A DNA stretch of 64,000 nt from Sphaerothrix gracilis (GCF_030405905.1 NZ_JASATW010000016.1:1-64000), one strand, 5' to 3'; shown: positions 33,041-43,267, counted from the first letter of the stretch. Numbers and translations: made by a program. The notes: generated by a model from the sequence alone, not told the origin.

Positions 33041-34645
33041 TCAGCGCTGTAGCGGCACTCGCACAGGCGTACGATTGGGCTTGAACTCCACATTATCCGA
33101 CAGCAGAATAGAGCGCCCGGTCATTTCTGGCGGCTGCGGCAGCTTCAGAATATCTAAAATTGTTGGGGCAATGTCGGCTAAGCGACCATCAGCGCGAAGC
33201 TGCACTTCAGTCCCGTGTCCTGGGATCTTTAGCCCTTCTCCTTCTACCAGAATGAACGGCACCGGGTTGGTCGTGTGGGCTGTCCACGGCTTGCCGTCTT
33301 CATCATACATATACTCAGAGTTGCCGTGATCGGCAATGATAATTGCGGTACCGCCCGCCTGAATCACGCCCTCCAGCAGACGCCCCAGCTGATGATCGAC
33401 AACTTCTAAAGCATTAACGGTGGCGTCTAGATTACCTGTATGCCCCACCATGTCAGGGTTGGCATAGTTGATCACCACCAGCGAGTAAATCTGCTTGCTA
33501 ATCGCCGCGATCGCCACGTCAGTTACCGCCTTAGCAGACATCTCAGGCTGCTTGTCGTAAGTAGCCACCTGAGGACTCATCACCAGCTCTCGATCTTCAC
33601 CCTCTAGCGGTTCTTCTAACCCCCCGTTGAAAAAGTAAGTAACGTGGGCGTACTTCTCCGTTTCAGCCGTCCGAAACTGCTTCAGACCGCGATCGGCAAT
33701 CACTTCGCCCAGGATATTGCTAAGATTCTGCGGCTCAAACGCGATCTTGACCGAAAGGCTTTGGTCGTACTGAGTCATGGTGACAAAAGACAGCGGCTCA
33801 ATCAGCGATCGCTCAAAACCGTCAAATTCGGGCGCGATAAATGCCTGAGTCAGCTGCCGTGCTCGGTCAGGCCGGAAATTGAAGAAGATGATGCCATCAC
33901 CGGGTTCTATAGCACCAGCCGCTAGCCGGACGGGCTGTACAAATTCATCAGTAGCATCGGCTTCATAAGAAGCTTTTAAAGCTTCAACCGCCGTTTGGCC
34001 GGTGCCTGCCCCATCTTCTGTCATCACCCGGTAAACTTTTTCTATTCGATCCCAGCGGCGATCGCGATCCATCGCGAAATAGCGGCCACTGAGAGTCACA
34101 ATTTGGCCGACGCCAATTGCTTGAATAGAATCCTGCAGCTTTTGCAGAGCCGTCACCCCTTCGGTGGGTTTGGTATCCCGTCCGTCAGAGATGGCGTGAA
34201 TGCAGACATTGGTTAAATCCTGAGCCTTTGCCATCTCCAGCAGGCCCAGCAAATGATTGAGATGAGAATGGACGCCCCCTTCCGAGCAAAGTCCAATCAA
34301 ATGCAGTTTGCTGTTGCGATAGCGCACGTCTTGGCAAACTTCCAGTAGGGCCGCATTTTCTTGAATCGTGCCGTCTTCAACCGCGTCCGAAATTCTGACT
34401 AATTCCTGCGGTACAACCCGGCCTGCCCCAATATTGAGGTGGCCGACTTCTGAATTACCCATTTGCCCGTCAGGAAGACCCACATCCTTTCCGGATGTGC
34501 GGATTAAGGTGTGGGGATAAGCTGCCCAGAGACTGTCCATAACCGGGGTATTGGCCGCTGTGACAGCGTTGCCATTTGTATCCTCCCGATACCCCCAACC
34601 GTCTAAGATGACGAGCACCATTGGCGAAACAGGCGCTTGTGTCAT
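33041..34645 (-). CDS. gpmI: 2,3-bisphosphoglycerate-independent phosphoglycerate mutase
   Basis: GpmI interconverts 3- and 2-phosphoglycerate in glycolysis and gluconeogenesis. The 534-residue protein has the alkaline-phosphatase-like metal sites: Asp15 (ILDGWGYR), the phosphoserine Ser65 in GNSEVGHLNIGAG, the DGRDTKP motif, FNFRPDRARQLT and ADHGNSEYMYD near the C-terminus. Length is normal for bacterial and plant types. The enzyme needs Mn or Mg. It is divergent from nothing nearby; a long empty region lies upstream. Confidence 0.95.
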   Translation of the reverse strand: MTQAPVSPMVLVILDGWGYREDTNGNAVTAANTPVMDSLWAAYPHTLIRTSGKDVGLPDGQMGNSEVGHLNIGAGRVVPQELVRISDAVEDGTIQENAALLEVCQDVRYRNSKLHLIGLCSEGGVHSHLNHLLGLLEMAKAQDLTNVCIHAISDGRDTKPTEGVTALQKLQDSIQAIGVGQIVTLSGRYFAMDRDRRWDRIEKVYRVMTEDGAGTGQTAVEALKASYEADATDEFVQPVRLAAGAIEPGDGIIFFNFRPDRARQLTQAFIAPEFDGFERSLIEPLSFVTMTQYDQSLSVKIAFEPQNLSNILGEVIADRGLKQFRTAETEKYAHVTYFFNGGLEEPLEGEDRELVMSPQVATYDKQPEMSAKAVTDVAIAAISKQIYSLVVINYANPDMVGHTGNLDATVNALEVVDHQLGRLLEGVIQAGGTAIIIADHGNSEYMYDEDGKPWTAHTTNPVPFILVEGEGLKIPGHGTEVQLRADGRLADIAPTILDILKLPQPPEMTGRSILLSDNVEFKPNRTPVRVPLQR

Positions 34646-35201
34646 ATCAAAGATCCTTTAACCATGTAGACAGTTGACTCAGCCATAATACCATCCACGT
34701 TTATGATCGTGTGTTGCATTGAAACCTAGCTCTTTTGAGAGAAAAAGTTTGGCCAATACCCGTCAAATGACCTTAAAGCTGAATTTCAGTTAAACCACGT
34801 TAAACCACAAACCTCAATTAAAAATCAAGTTAATACTTGATTAAGAATTGCCTTTACCCGTTATACAGCAATATTAGCCAGCCGATATCTTATGTAATGA
34901 ATTGCTGAAATTAGGCATGAGGCTAACTGAATCGGGCAGGTATGTTTGCTTCGTTTCCCAATTTGCTGAGCAACAACTGGCGGTTCACCCTAGCAATGAA
35001 TCTCTGTCTAAATATCTATGTCTAAGTGATGGTGGATTTTATCGAAAAGCTGCAATTTGCAACTGAGATTTATCTCTAAGCTGGCTGTACGCGAACAAGA
35101 TTTCTTTGAACGCTGAGGTTCAGAGCAGGAAACTACCGACAGGCCGGGCTGCTTTTCTGACAGGCAAGGTTTCACAGTCTGATTGACTGCAAACATTTGG
35201 C
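34646..35201. other. AT-rich intergenic region with small repeats
   Basis: This 556-bp gap between ABC-F and gpmI has no supported gene; the 65-codon minus-strand frame at 35008-35205 lacks a recognisable protein. It contains a tandem GTTAAACCAC pair (about 34787-34807) and an inverted repeat AATCAAG (34823-34829)/CTTGATT (34836-34842). These could belong to the gpmI promoter. Nothing else is recognised. Confidence 0.4.
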
Positions 35202-36917
35202 TCATTTGCGCGCTGATTTGCGGGCTTTCTCTTTTTCACGCTGCTTTTGGCGCTTTTCGGCGGTTTTGGCTGCTTTGGCCGCTTCGATCGCAGCTAGACG
35301 CACCTGTTCTTTCTCTTCAGCTATTTTGTCTTGATAGTAGTGATAGTCACCCCGGTACAGCCGCAGTTCGCCGTCGCGCAGCTCCACGATTTTGGTTGCC
35401 ACCTGAGAGATAAAGTAGCGATCGTGGGAGACAATCAGCACCGTACCGTCATAGTGCTGCAGGGCGTTCTCCAGCATTTCCTTAGCTGGAATATCGAGGT
35501 GATTAGTCGGCTCATCTAGAATCAGCAAATTTGCAGGTCGGAGTAACATGCGAGCTAAGGCTAACCGCGCCTTTTCGCCCCCGCTCAGCGCCTTCACTGG
35601 CTTGAAGACGACATCGCCGCTGAAGAGAAACTGGCCCAGCAGCGATCGCACTTCGCCATCTTTCCAATCGGGCACCTCGTCGTGAATCGTGTTCATGACG
35701 GTCTTTTCTAGGTCAAGCGCTTCTGCCTGATTTTGCTCAAAGTAGCTGGGGATCACGTTATGTTTGCCCAAACTGACACGGCCTTCCATTGGCTGCTCAG
35801 AGCCAATCACCAGCCGCAGCAGCGTAGACTTACCCGCCCCGTTAGGGCCGACAAAAGCAATGCGATCGCCTCGCTCGATTAATAGATCTGTCCCTAAAAA
35901 CAGAATTTTTTCGTCATACATGTGGCTGAGATCGTTGATCTCCACCACTTCACGACCGCTGCGGGGGGCCGGCGGAAACTTGAAGCGCAGCCCTCTGAGG
36001 TCGGTTTCGGGGGCTTCCACCAGCTCGACTTTGCTGAGCTGCTTTTCCCGGCTTTTGGCCTGAGTACTGCGCGTGGCGCTGGCCCGGAAGCGCTCTACAA
36101 AAGCCTGTTGCTTTTCCAGTTCTTTTTGCTGACGTTCGTAGGTGCTGAGCTGAGCCGCTTTGTTTTCGGCTTTTTGGGCAATGTAGGCGCTGTAGTTGCC
36201 TAGATAAGTAGTGGAGAGACCCCGCTCAGTTTCAACAATTTGGGTGCAGAGGCGATCGAGAAATTCCCGGTCGTGGGAGACGATGACCATCGGCGTGGTC
36301 AGTCCTTTAAGGTAATTCTCTAGCCACTCAATAGTTTCCAAGTCTAGGTGGTTGGTCGGCTCGTCTAGCAGCAGCAAGTCCGGAGCCTGCAGCAAGATTT
36401 TGCCCAAGCTCATCCGCATCTGCCAGCCGCCGCTGAAAGCACTCACCAAGCGATCGCCATCTTCAGCGCTAAAGCCCATTTCCGGCAAAATCTTTTCGAT
36501 CCGGGCTTCCAAGCCGTAGCCGTCGAGCGCTTCAAACTGGCGCTGCAGGCGATCCATTTGCGTAATCAGCTTTTCTAGCTCATCGGGATCGGCCTGCTCC
36601 ATGCGGTGGGGCATTTGGGCCAGTGCTTGCTGTACCCGGTTAGCCTCTGCAAAGACTGTCCAAAATTCTTCGCGGACGGTGCGGCTAGGGTCAACCTCAA
36701 ACTCCTGAGTGAGATAGGCAATGTGGAGGCCACTCGGACGAATGACGGTACCAGAAGTCGGCTCAATCTCGCCGCTGATAATGCGCAACTGGGTTGATTT
36801 GCCAGCCCCATTGACGCCCACTAAGCCAATGCGATCGCCCGGCTTTACCTCCCAGTTGACATCTTTGAGGATTTCCCCGGTGGGATAAACTTTGCTGATA
36901 TGTTCTAGGCGTAGCAT
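35202..36917 (-). CDS. ABC-F family ATP-binding protein
   Basis: This 571-residue soluble protein has two ABC domains and no membrane segments. Walker A of the first is GVNGAGKST (34-42), followed by the signature AFSGGWQMRMSLGK and the Walker B LLLLDEPTNHLD. The second domain repeats GPNGAGKST, LSGGEKARLALAR and LILDEPTNHLD. A helical linker of about 70 residues (rich in Glu/Gln/Arg) joins the two, as in ribosome-associated Uup/EttA/YdiF-type factors. A basic coiled tail (EKRQKQREKEKARKSARK) ends it. It probably acts on stalled ribosomes; the exact subfamily is uncertain. Confidence 0.9.
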   Translation of the reverse strand: MLRLEHISKVYPTGEILKDVNWEVKPGDRIGLVGVNGAGKSTQLRIISGEIEPTSGTVIRPSGLHIAYLTQEFEVDPSRTVREEFWTVFAEANRVQQALAQMPHRMEQADPDELEKLITQMDRLQRQFEALDGYGLEARIEKILPEMGFSAEDGDRLVSAFSGGWQMRMSLGKILLQAPDLLLLDEPTNHLDLETIEWLENYLKGLTTPMVIVSHDREFLDRLCTQIVETERGLSTTYLGNYSAYIAQKAENKAAQLSTYERQQKELEKQQAFVERFRASATRSTQAKSREKQLSKVELVEAPETDLRGLRFKFPPAPRSGREVVEINDLSHMYDEKILFLGTDLLIERGDRIAFVGPNGAGKSTLLRLVIGSEQPMEGRVSLGKHNVIPSYFEQNQAEALDLEKTVMNTIHDEVPDWKDGEVRSLLGQFLFSGDVVFKPVKALSGGEKARLALARMLLRPANLLILDEPTNHLDIPAKEMLENALQHYDGTVLIVSHDRYFISQVATKIVELRDGELRLYRGDYHYYQDKIAEEKEQVRLAAIEAAKAAKTAEKRQKQREKEKARKSARK

Positions 36918-37020
36918 AGGGGCTCAACTCTCAACAGCATGGCGATCGTCTCAAAGCAACTTTAACAAACTTCACAAGCTGCTGCTGCCAGTTGGATAAA
37001 TTTTAGGTTCGGATTCAGAA

Positions 37021-37054
37021 GAAAGCGGCAGGCAGAACACCTCAGCCCGCTTTC
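37021..37054. promoter_or_regulatory. Hairpin in the divergent ABC-F/metH region
   Basis: GAAAGCGG (37021-37028) pairs perfectly with CCGCTTTC (37047-37054). It lies 83 bp before the metH start. No SAM, SAH or cobalamin riboswitch consensus is visible around it. It could be part of the metH leader or a protein site. Confidence 0.35.
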
Positions 37055-37136
37055 CTTCTCACAGCGGCTTAGACGATAATAGAAAACCTGATATCTATTG
37101 CTTCTTGCTCATTCAGCTCGCCCTATTTTCAGAACC

Positions 37137-40100
37137 ATGCCTAGCGCTTTTCTCGATCGCCTTCACAGTCCAGAGCGTCCCGTGATTGTCTTTGACGGTG
37201 CGACGGGAACCTCTCTGCAAGCTCAGAACCTGACAGCTGCTGATTTTGGCGGACCAGACTATGAAGGCTGCAATGAGTATTTGGTGGAAACCAAGCCGGA
37301 GGCGGTGGAAAAAGTGCATCGCGGCTTCTTGGAAGTTGGAGCCGACGTGGTTGAAACCGATACCTTCGGCGGCACTTCAATTGTGCTAGCTGAATATGAT
37401 CTAGCCGATAAAGCCTACGCGCTCAATAAAAAAGCGGCAGAAATTGCCAAGCGGGTCGCGGCGGAATACTCGACGCCGGAAAAGCCGCGCTTTGTCGCCG
37501 GATCGATGGGGCCAGGAACGAAGCTGCCGACTTTAGGGCACATCGACTTCGACACCCTCAAAAATGCCTACGTGGAGCAGGTCAAGGGGCTTTATGATGG
37601 CGGCGTCGATCTGCTGATTGTGGAAACCTGCCAGGACGTGCTGCAGATCAAGGCAGCCCTGAATGCGATTGAGGAAGTGTTTCAGCAGCAGGGCGATCGC
37701 CTGCCGGTTATGGTTTCGATCACGATGGAAGTGATGGGGACGATGCTGGTGGGGACGGAAATTAGCGCGGCCCTGACCATCTTGGAGCCTTACAACATCG
37801 ATATTCTGGGCCTCAACTGCGCCACCGGCCCGGACAAGATGAAGGAGCACATCAAGTATCTTGCCGAGCATTCACCCTTCACTATTTCCTGCATTCCCAA
37901 TGCCGGACTGCCAGAGAATGTGGGCGGGCAGGCCCATTACCGCCTAACGCCGCTGGAGCTGCGGATGGCGCTGATGCACTTTGTCGAAGATTTGGGGGTG
38001 CAGGTGATTGGCGGCTGCTGCGGCACCCGGCCTGACCACATCCAGCAGCTCGCTGAAATGAGCCAGGATCTAAAGCCCAAGCTACGCCAAGTGGGCGATC
38101 GCCAGTCGTTTCCGCCCTACGACGGGCTTGACTATACTCCCGCCGCCGCCTCTATCTACAGCCCCCAGCCCTACGAGCAGGACAACTCATTCCTGATTGT
38201 GGGGGAACGGATCAACGCCAGCGGCTCCAAAAAGTGCCGGGAAATGCTGAATGCGGAAGACTGGGATGGCTTAGTCTCTTTGGCTAAATCCCAGGTGCGC
38301 GAAGGGGCCCATATTTTAGATGTCAACGTAGACTACGTGGGCCGCGACGGCGAAAGCGATATGCATGAGCTGGTGTCACGGCTGGTGAATAATGTCACCC
38401 TGCCGCTGATGCTGGACTCGACTGAGTGGCAGAAAATGGAAGCCGGACTGAAGGTGGCCGGCGGCAAATGCATTCTCAACTCGACTAACTACGAGGACGG
38501 CGAGGAGCGCTTTTTTAAGGTGCTAGAGCTAGCCAAGAAATACGGCGCCGGCATAGTCGTTGGCACCATTGACGAAGACGGCATGGCCCGCAGCGCTGAG
38601 AAAAAATTCGCGATCGCCCAGCGAGCCTACCGTGACGCCGTAGAATATGGCATTCCGCCCTATGAAGTTTTCTTTGATCCCTTAGCTCTACCCATTTCCA
38701 CCGGCATCGAAGAAGACCGGGTTAACGGTAAAGCCACAGTGGCAGCCATTCGCCAGATTCGCCAGGATCTACCCGGCTGTCACATTCTGCTCGGCGTCTC
38801 TAATATTTCCTTTGGCCTTAACTCTGCTGCCCGCGTCACCCTCAACTCTGTCTTCCTACATGAAGCTATGTCGGTAGGGATGGACGCGGCCATCGTCAGC
38901 GCCGCTAAGATTCTGCCGCTGGCTAAAATTGAGCCAGAGCACCAACAGGTTTGCCAAGATTTAATCTACGATCGCCGTCAGTTTGAGGGGGATGTCTGCA
39001 CTTACGATCCCCTGACAAAACTGACTACCCTCTTTGAAGGCAAGCAGGCCAAGCAGCTTCGCACCAGCACCGAAGATTTACCCTTAGAAGAAAAGCTAAA
39101 GCGCCACATCATCGACGGCGAGCGGATTGGGCTGGAAGAAGTGCTGGAAGAGGCGCGGCAAAAGTATCCGCCCCTCGACATCATCAATACGTTTCTGCTA
39201 GACGGCATGAAGGTGGTGGGCGATCTCTTTGGCTCCGGCCAGATGCAGCTTCCTTTTGTGCTGCAGTCAGCCCAAACCATGAAAGCGGCGGTGGCGCACC
39301 TAGAACCTTACCTGGATAAAGAGGATAGCAGCAGCGCCAAGGGCACCTTCGTCATCGCCACGGTTAAAGGGGATGTCCACGATATTGGCAAAAACCTAGT
39401 GGACATTATTCTGTCGAACAACGGCTACAAGGTCGTGAATTTGGGTATCAAGCAGCCGGTCGATAACATCATCGCGGCCTACCAGGAACATCAGGCCGAC
39501 TGCATTGCCATGAGCGGTCTGCTGGTAAAATCTACCGCCTTTATGAAGGACAACCTGCAGACCTTTAACGAAGCCGGAATTACCGTACCCGTCATTCTAG
39601 GCGGTGCGGCCCTGACCCCCAAATTTGTCTACGAAGACTGCCAAAACGTCTATCAAGGTCAGGTGATTTACGGCAAAGATGCGTTCTCCGATCTGCACTT
39701 CATGGATAAGCTCATGCCCGCTAAGAGCGAGGGGCAGTGGGATGACGTGCGGGGCTTTTTGGCGGATGGAGGAGATGAGGAAGATAGAAAAGATGGGGGC
39801 GATAAAGCAGAGGGGAGAGATAAAGGAACTGCGACCAGTTCAAGCCCCCCTTCCTCACCCGCTCCATCTTCCGCACTCCCAATCGACACTCGCCGCTCTG
39901 AGGCCGTAGATCCTGCTATTCCCCGGCCTGTGCCACCGTTCTGGGGCACGAAGCTGCTGACGCCGGAGGCAATTTCTTTAGAGGCGGTGTTTGACTATCT
40001 GGATTTGCAGGCGCTGTTTGCCGGACAGTGGCAGTTTCGCAAACCGAAGGAGCAGTCGAGAGCAGAGTATGATGCCTTTCTGCAGGAGACAGTGCAGCCA

Positions 40101-40775
40101 ATTTTGGCGGAATGGCAGCGGCGATCGCTCACGGAAGACCTGCTGCATCCTCAGGTAATTTACGGCTATTTTCCCTGTTTGGCTGAGGGCAATTCGCTGC
40201 ATATTTACAGTCCGGATGCGGTCGGCGACGCAGGGGCGGGGCATGAATCATCCCAACCGCGACCGGCCCCCATCGCCACGTTTACCTTTCCGCGCCAAAA
40301 ATCAATGCGGCGGTTGTGTATTGCCGATTTCTTCCTGCCGCAGGAAATGGCCCAGCCGGGACAGTTTGACGTTTTTCCCATGCAGGCGGTGACGGTGGGG
40401 GAGGTGGCAACGGAGTTTGCCCAGAAGCTATTCGCCGCCGACCAGTACACGGACTATCTGTACTATCACGGCTTGGCGGTGCAAACAGCGGAAGCCCTGG
40501 CCGAGTGGACGCACGCCCGGATTCGCCGGGAACTGGGCTACGGAGAACTAGAACCCGAAACCCTGCGGGACATCTTGCAGCAGCGCTACCAGGGATCGCG
40601 CTACAGCTTTGGCTATCCGGCCTGTCCCAACATTCAAGATCAGTTTATTCAGCTCGATCTGCTCCAGAGCGATCGCATTGGCATGTACATGGATGAGAGC
40701 GAACAGCTCTACCCGGAGCAGTCTACTACGGCAATTGTGGCCTACCATCCGACGGCAAAATATTTCAGCGCTTAG
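37137..40775 (+). CDS. metH: Cobalamin-dependent methionine synthase
   Basis: MetH transfers the methyl group from methyltetrahydrofolate to homocysteine via cobalamin. The ATG at 37137 (1212 residues) fits; a TTG 39 bases upstream is less likely. The homocysteine domain has its zinc cysteines in GGCCGTRPD (Cys294, Cys295). A pterin domain follows with FLIVGERINASGSKKCR and NISFGLNSAARV. The cobalamin domain has DVHDIGKN with the lower-ligand His748. The C-terminal reactivation domain has RYSFGYPACPN for SAM. Between B12 and reactivation domains (about 877-915) is a low-complexity Asp/Gly/Glu/Lys then Ser/Pro linker. It requires the cobalamin made with CobQ. Confidence 0.95.
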   Translation: MPSAFLDRLHSPERPVIVFDGATGTSLQAQNLTAADFGGPDYEGCNEYLVETKPEAVEKVHRGFLEVGADVVETDTFGGTSIVLAEYDLADKAYALNKKAAEIAKRVAAEYSTPEKPRFVAGSMGPGTKLPTLGHIDFDTLKNAYVEQVKGLYDGGVDLLIVETCQDVLQIKAALNAIEEVFQQQGDRLPVMVSITMEVMGTMLVGTEISAALTILEPYNIDILGLNCATGPDKMKEHIKYLAEHSPFTISCIPNAGLPENVGGQAHYRLTPLELRMALMHFVEDLGVQVIGGCCGTRPDHIQQLAEMSQDLKPKLRQVGDRQSFPPYDGLDYTPAAASIYSPQPYEQDNSFLIVGERINASGSKKCREMLNAEDWDGLVSLAKSQVREGAHILDVNVDYVGRDGESDMHELVSRLVNNVTLPLMLDSTEWQKMEAGLKVAGGKCILNSTNYEDGEERFFKVLELAKKYGAGIVVGTIDEDGMARSAEKKFAIAQRAYRDAVEYGIPPYEVFFDPLALPISTGIEEDRVNGKATVAAIRQIRQDLPGCHILLGVSNISFGLNSAARVTLNSVFLHEAMSVGMDAAIVSAAKILPLAKIEPEHQQVCQDLIYDRRQFEGDVCTYDPLTKLTTLFEGKQAKQLRTSTEDLPLEEKLKRHIIDGERIGLEEVLEEARQKYPPLDIINTFLLDGMKVVGDLFGSGQMQLPFVLQSAQTMKAAVAHLEPYLDKEDSSSAKGTFVIATVKGDVHDIGKNLVDIILSNNGYKVVNLGIKQPVDNIIAAYQEHQADCIAMSGLLVKSTAFMKDNLQTFNEAGITVPVILGGAALTPKFVYEDCQNVYQGQVIYGKDAFSDLHFMDKLMPAKSEGQWDDVRGFLADGGDEEDRKDGGDKAEGRDKGTATSSSPPSSPAPSSALPIDTRRSEAVDPAIPRPVPPFWGTKLLTPEAISLEAVFDYLDLQALFAGQWQFRKPKEQSRAEYDAFLQETVQPILAEWQRRSLTEDLLHPQVIYGYFPCLAEGNSLHIYSPDAVGDAGAGHESSQPRPAPIATFTFPRQKSMRRLCIADFFLPQEMAQPGQFDVFPMQAVTVGEVATEFAQKLFAADQYTDYLYYHGLAVQTAEALAEWTHARIRRELGYGELEPETLRDILQQRYQGSRYSFGYPACPNIQDQFIQLDLLQSDRIGMYMDESEQLYPEQSTTAIVAYHPTAKYFSA

Positions 40776-40885
40776 GGATTGGGCTGGCGCAGCCGTGAGT
40801 TCCTTTACCGCTTGTGACAACCCGGAAACTCTGCGGGGCTAAACGAGTTCTAATAAAGAAGAGGCCAGTCAGTGAGGCAGTCAGC

Positions 40886-41356
40886 GTGAAACAAAACAGC
40901 AGCATAGGGCGATCGCCTTTACTGAGAGCTTTGGGCATGGCGGCACTGAGTTTATTCTCACTGGCCGCAGCTAGGGCTACCCCTGCCTTTCAAGCCCTAG
41001 AACCGCAGCTTCATGCCGATATCAATATTTATTTTCCGGGCCGCATAGAACTTGAGCCGGTGCGGGAAGTAGTGGTGGAGTTTGTAGCGCTGGGGGATGA
41101 CTGGGCCTCGGTTTATCTCAACGGTGAGCGGGTACTGGTGCAGCGCAACTTTAACCGCCGGGAGCAGCTAGTGCTGCGAGAAGGCGCTTATTATCTAGAA
41201 ATTGCTGGCATTACTCGCTTCAATCCCTGGGCCGCAGGCTATTTGGATGTAGGGCGATCGCAGTCTAATATTCTGGTGGTCGTTTTCTCTAAGGAAGGCG
41301 GTATTCAGTCGGTTAGCGATCCCCTGGCCTGGATTCCTGATTTTTCAGTCCGCTAG
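40886..41356 (+). CDS. Exported protein of unknown function
   Basis: From the GTG at 40886 the product is 156 residues with a signal-like start (KQNSSIGRSPLLRALGMAALSLFSLAAARA) and probable cleavage after ARA; an upstream GTG at 40814 would add 24 residues that spoil this. The mature part has no cysteines and looks beta-rich, with DDWASVYLNGERVLVQRNF. I do not recognise the family. It is 3 bp from bioF on the same strand, so the two are probably co-transcribed. Confidence 0.6.
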   Translation: MKQNSSIGRSPLLRALGMAALSLFSLAAARATPAFQALEPQLHADINIYFPGRIELEPVREVVVEFVALGDDWASVYLNGERVLVQRNFNRREQLVLREGAYYLEIAGITRFNPWAAGYLDVGRSQSNILVVVFSKEGGIQSVSDPLAWIPDFSVR

Positions 41357-41359
41357 GCA

Positions 41360-42532
41360 ATGGCCAATTCTTACGCCTGGGTGACGCGATCGCTTGGTAC
41401 GCTGCATAAAGCCCGTTGGCACCGCGCTGTTCAGCCGATAGACACTATCGGCCCGGTGATCACCCTGGCCGGACAGCCGCTGATCAACTTCGCCAGCAAC
41501 GACTATCTCGGTCTTGCCAGCGATCCCCGCTTAGCCGCTGCTGCGATCGCCGCCATCCAAACCTATGGCACCAGCAGCACGGGATCCCGCCTCCTCAGCG
41601 GTCACCGCCCCCTCCACCGAGAACTAGAGCAGGCGATCGCTCAGCTCAAGCAGACAGAAGATGCGCTGGTGTTTAGCGCTGGCTATTTGGCTAACTTAGG
41701 GGCGATCGCGGCGCTGGTTGGCCCCAAAGACCTGATCCTAGCCGACCAGTACAATCACTCTAGCCTCAAAAACGGGGCTGTTCTCAGCGGTGCGACTATC
41801 AGCGAGTACCAGCACTGTCAGATGGCGGATTTGCAGGAAAAACTAGCGGCTCGACCAGCTTACCGTCGCGGCCTGATTATCACCGATAGCGTCTTCAGCA
41901 TGGACGGCGATCTCTGCCCGCTGCCAGAGCTGCTGGATCTAGCTCAGCAGTACAACTGCATGGTGCTGGTGGATGAGGCTCACGGCACCGGCGTTTTAGG
42001 CCCGTCAGGAGCCGGCGGCGTGGAGCATTTTGACTGTACGGGCCGTCCGCTGGTGCAGGTGGGTACGTTGAGCAAAGCTTTGGGCAGTTTGGGCGGCTAT
42101 GTGGCAGGTACGGCTGAGCTGATTGACTATCTGCGCAATCGGGCTGCTACCTGGATTTACACCACTGGCCTATCTCCCGCTGATGCCGCAGCGGCTCTGA
42201 CGGCGATCGCCCTTATTCAAGCTGAACCCGAACGGCGACAGCAGCTTCAGGCCAACAGCGAGTATTTACGGCAGCAGTTGACGGCTCAGCTCCAGAAAAA
42301 GGCCCATCCTGACCTCAAGCTATTGCCCTCAGAATCAGCCATTGTCTGCCTACAGGTACCCGACGCTGCCACGGTTTTACGCTTAGGCCAGCAGCTCAGA
42401 CAAGCCGGAATTTTCGCCTCAGCGGTGCGTCCCCCCACCGTAACCACCAGTCGGCTGCGCCTGACGGTAATGGCGACCCACACATTTGCTCAAATTGACC
42501 AGCTCGTGACGGCCATTGGCGAACTGCTGTAG
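41360..42532 (+). CDS. bioF: 8-amino-7-oxononanoate synthase
   Basis: BioF condenses pimeloyl-CoA or -ACP with alanine in biotin synthesis, using PLP. The 390-residue protein has the alpha-oxoamine synthase pattern: NFASNDYLGLASDPR (near 43), GTSSTGSRLLSGHRPLHRELE, the cofactor Asp in LVDEAHGTGVLGPSGAGG, and the Schiff-base Lys in GTLSKALGSLGGY. Length is typical. Some cyanobacteria use a relative for other condensations, but this one matches BioF well. The preceding exported-protein gene is 3 bp away. Confidence 0.9.
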   Translation: MANSYAWVTRSLGTLHKARWHRAVQPIDTIGPVITLAGQPLINFASNDYLGLASDPRLAAAAIAAIQTYGTSSTGSRLLSGHRPLHRELEQAIAQLKQTEDALVFSAGYLANLGAIAALVGPKDLILADQYNHSSLKNGAVLSGATISEYQHCQMADLQEKLAARPAYRRGLIITDSVFSMDGDLCPLPELLDLAQQYNCMVLVDEAHGTGVLGPSGAGGVEHFDCTGRPLVQVGTLSKALGSLGGYVAGTAELIDYLRNRAATWIYTTGLSPADAAAALTAIALIQAEPERRQQLQANSEYLRQQLTAQLQKKAHPDLKLLPSESAIVCLQVPDAATVLRLGQQLRQAGIFASAVRPPTVTTSRLRLTVMATHTFAQIDQLVTAIGELL

Positions 42533-42540
42533 CAGTCTAC

Positions 42541-43122
42541 TCAGGCTATAACTGGCTCTGCGGCGCTGATGGCAACCAGGCGATCGCGCTGTTGCTGATA
42601 ATCTTCATGAGTCAAGGCCGGAGTAGAGCCATCCAAGGCGATCGCCGTTTGCAGCTCAGTCCAAGAGCGACAGCCACCGTAGCTGGGATGGTAGAGAATT
42701 TCCACGATTTGGGGTAGCCGATAGACGCGCAGCAGCAAGATGTAGAGGGGCTGTTTTGGCTTCCAGTTAAAGCGTTCTGCGGCAAACTGGGGCTGCCAAA
42801 TGTGAAAAGGCTGTAGAGCGGCTAGGCTACTCTCCTGGCTTGTTTGCAAGACATCGGTAATCTCGGCCCAGGCTTGTAGTGGCACTGTCGTCGGATGCCA
42901 GCCAGAGACCACAGGCTCTACCGCTGCCGCATAATCCGGCTTCAGCAAATCAGGCTTTTGATGCTCATAGGTAGGATACAAAATCACCCGTCGCTGCGGC
43001 ACCGTAAACTGGCCGCCCACTTCGCGAATGCCGCCTTTGCGCAGCAGCACAATCGTATCTCCGGCGGCTAGAGCCTCCACAGCTACAGCCCATTCTTTTA
43101 GCGCAGGTTTAAGGGCAGTCAT
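42541..43122 (-). CDS. DUF1802 family protein
   Basis: From the ATG at 43122 the product has 193 residues (a TTG at 43143 would add seven). It shows the DUF1802 pattern: ALKEWAVAVEALAAGDTIVLLRKGGIRE, then GGQFTVPQRRVILYPTYEHQ, with DLLKP following. These proteins are soluble, found mainly in cyanobacteria and some archaea, and have no established function. A RecB-like or nucleic-acid link has not been shown. It converges with bioF, eight bases apart. Confidence 0.8.
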   Translation of the reverse strand: MTALKPALKEWAVAVEALAAGDTIVLLRKGGIREVGGQFTVPQRRVILYPTYEHQKPDLLKPDYAAAVEPVVSGWHPTTVPLQAWAEITDVLQTSQESSLAALQPFHIWQPQFAAERFNWKPKQPLYILLLRVYRLPQIVEILYHPSYGGCRSWTELQTAIALDGSTPALTHEDYQQQRDRLVAISAAEPVIA

Positions 43123-43267
43123 GATTTTGCCAGGTGCAAGCAACAGCTAGACACCGGCACGAAGCTAACCGAGTGTCTTAAGCCTAAGATAGCGCAAGCT
43201 TTAGCCATCCAAGTGAGCCGCTTGCCTAACAAGAATAGCCCCGACCGGAAAGGCTGTACCTGATACC

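Noticed and set aside
35008..35205. 65-residue minus-strand frame in the gpmI/ABC-F gap
   Set aside because: Composition is unlike neighbouring proteins and no feature supports it.
36918..37136. Cobalamin, SAM or SAH riboswitch before metH
   Set aside because: No consensus box of these classes is visible; only one simple hairpin.
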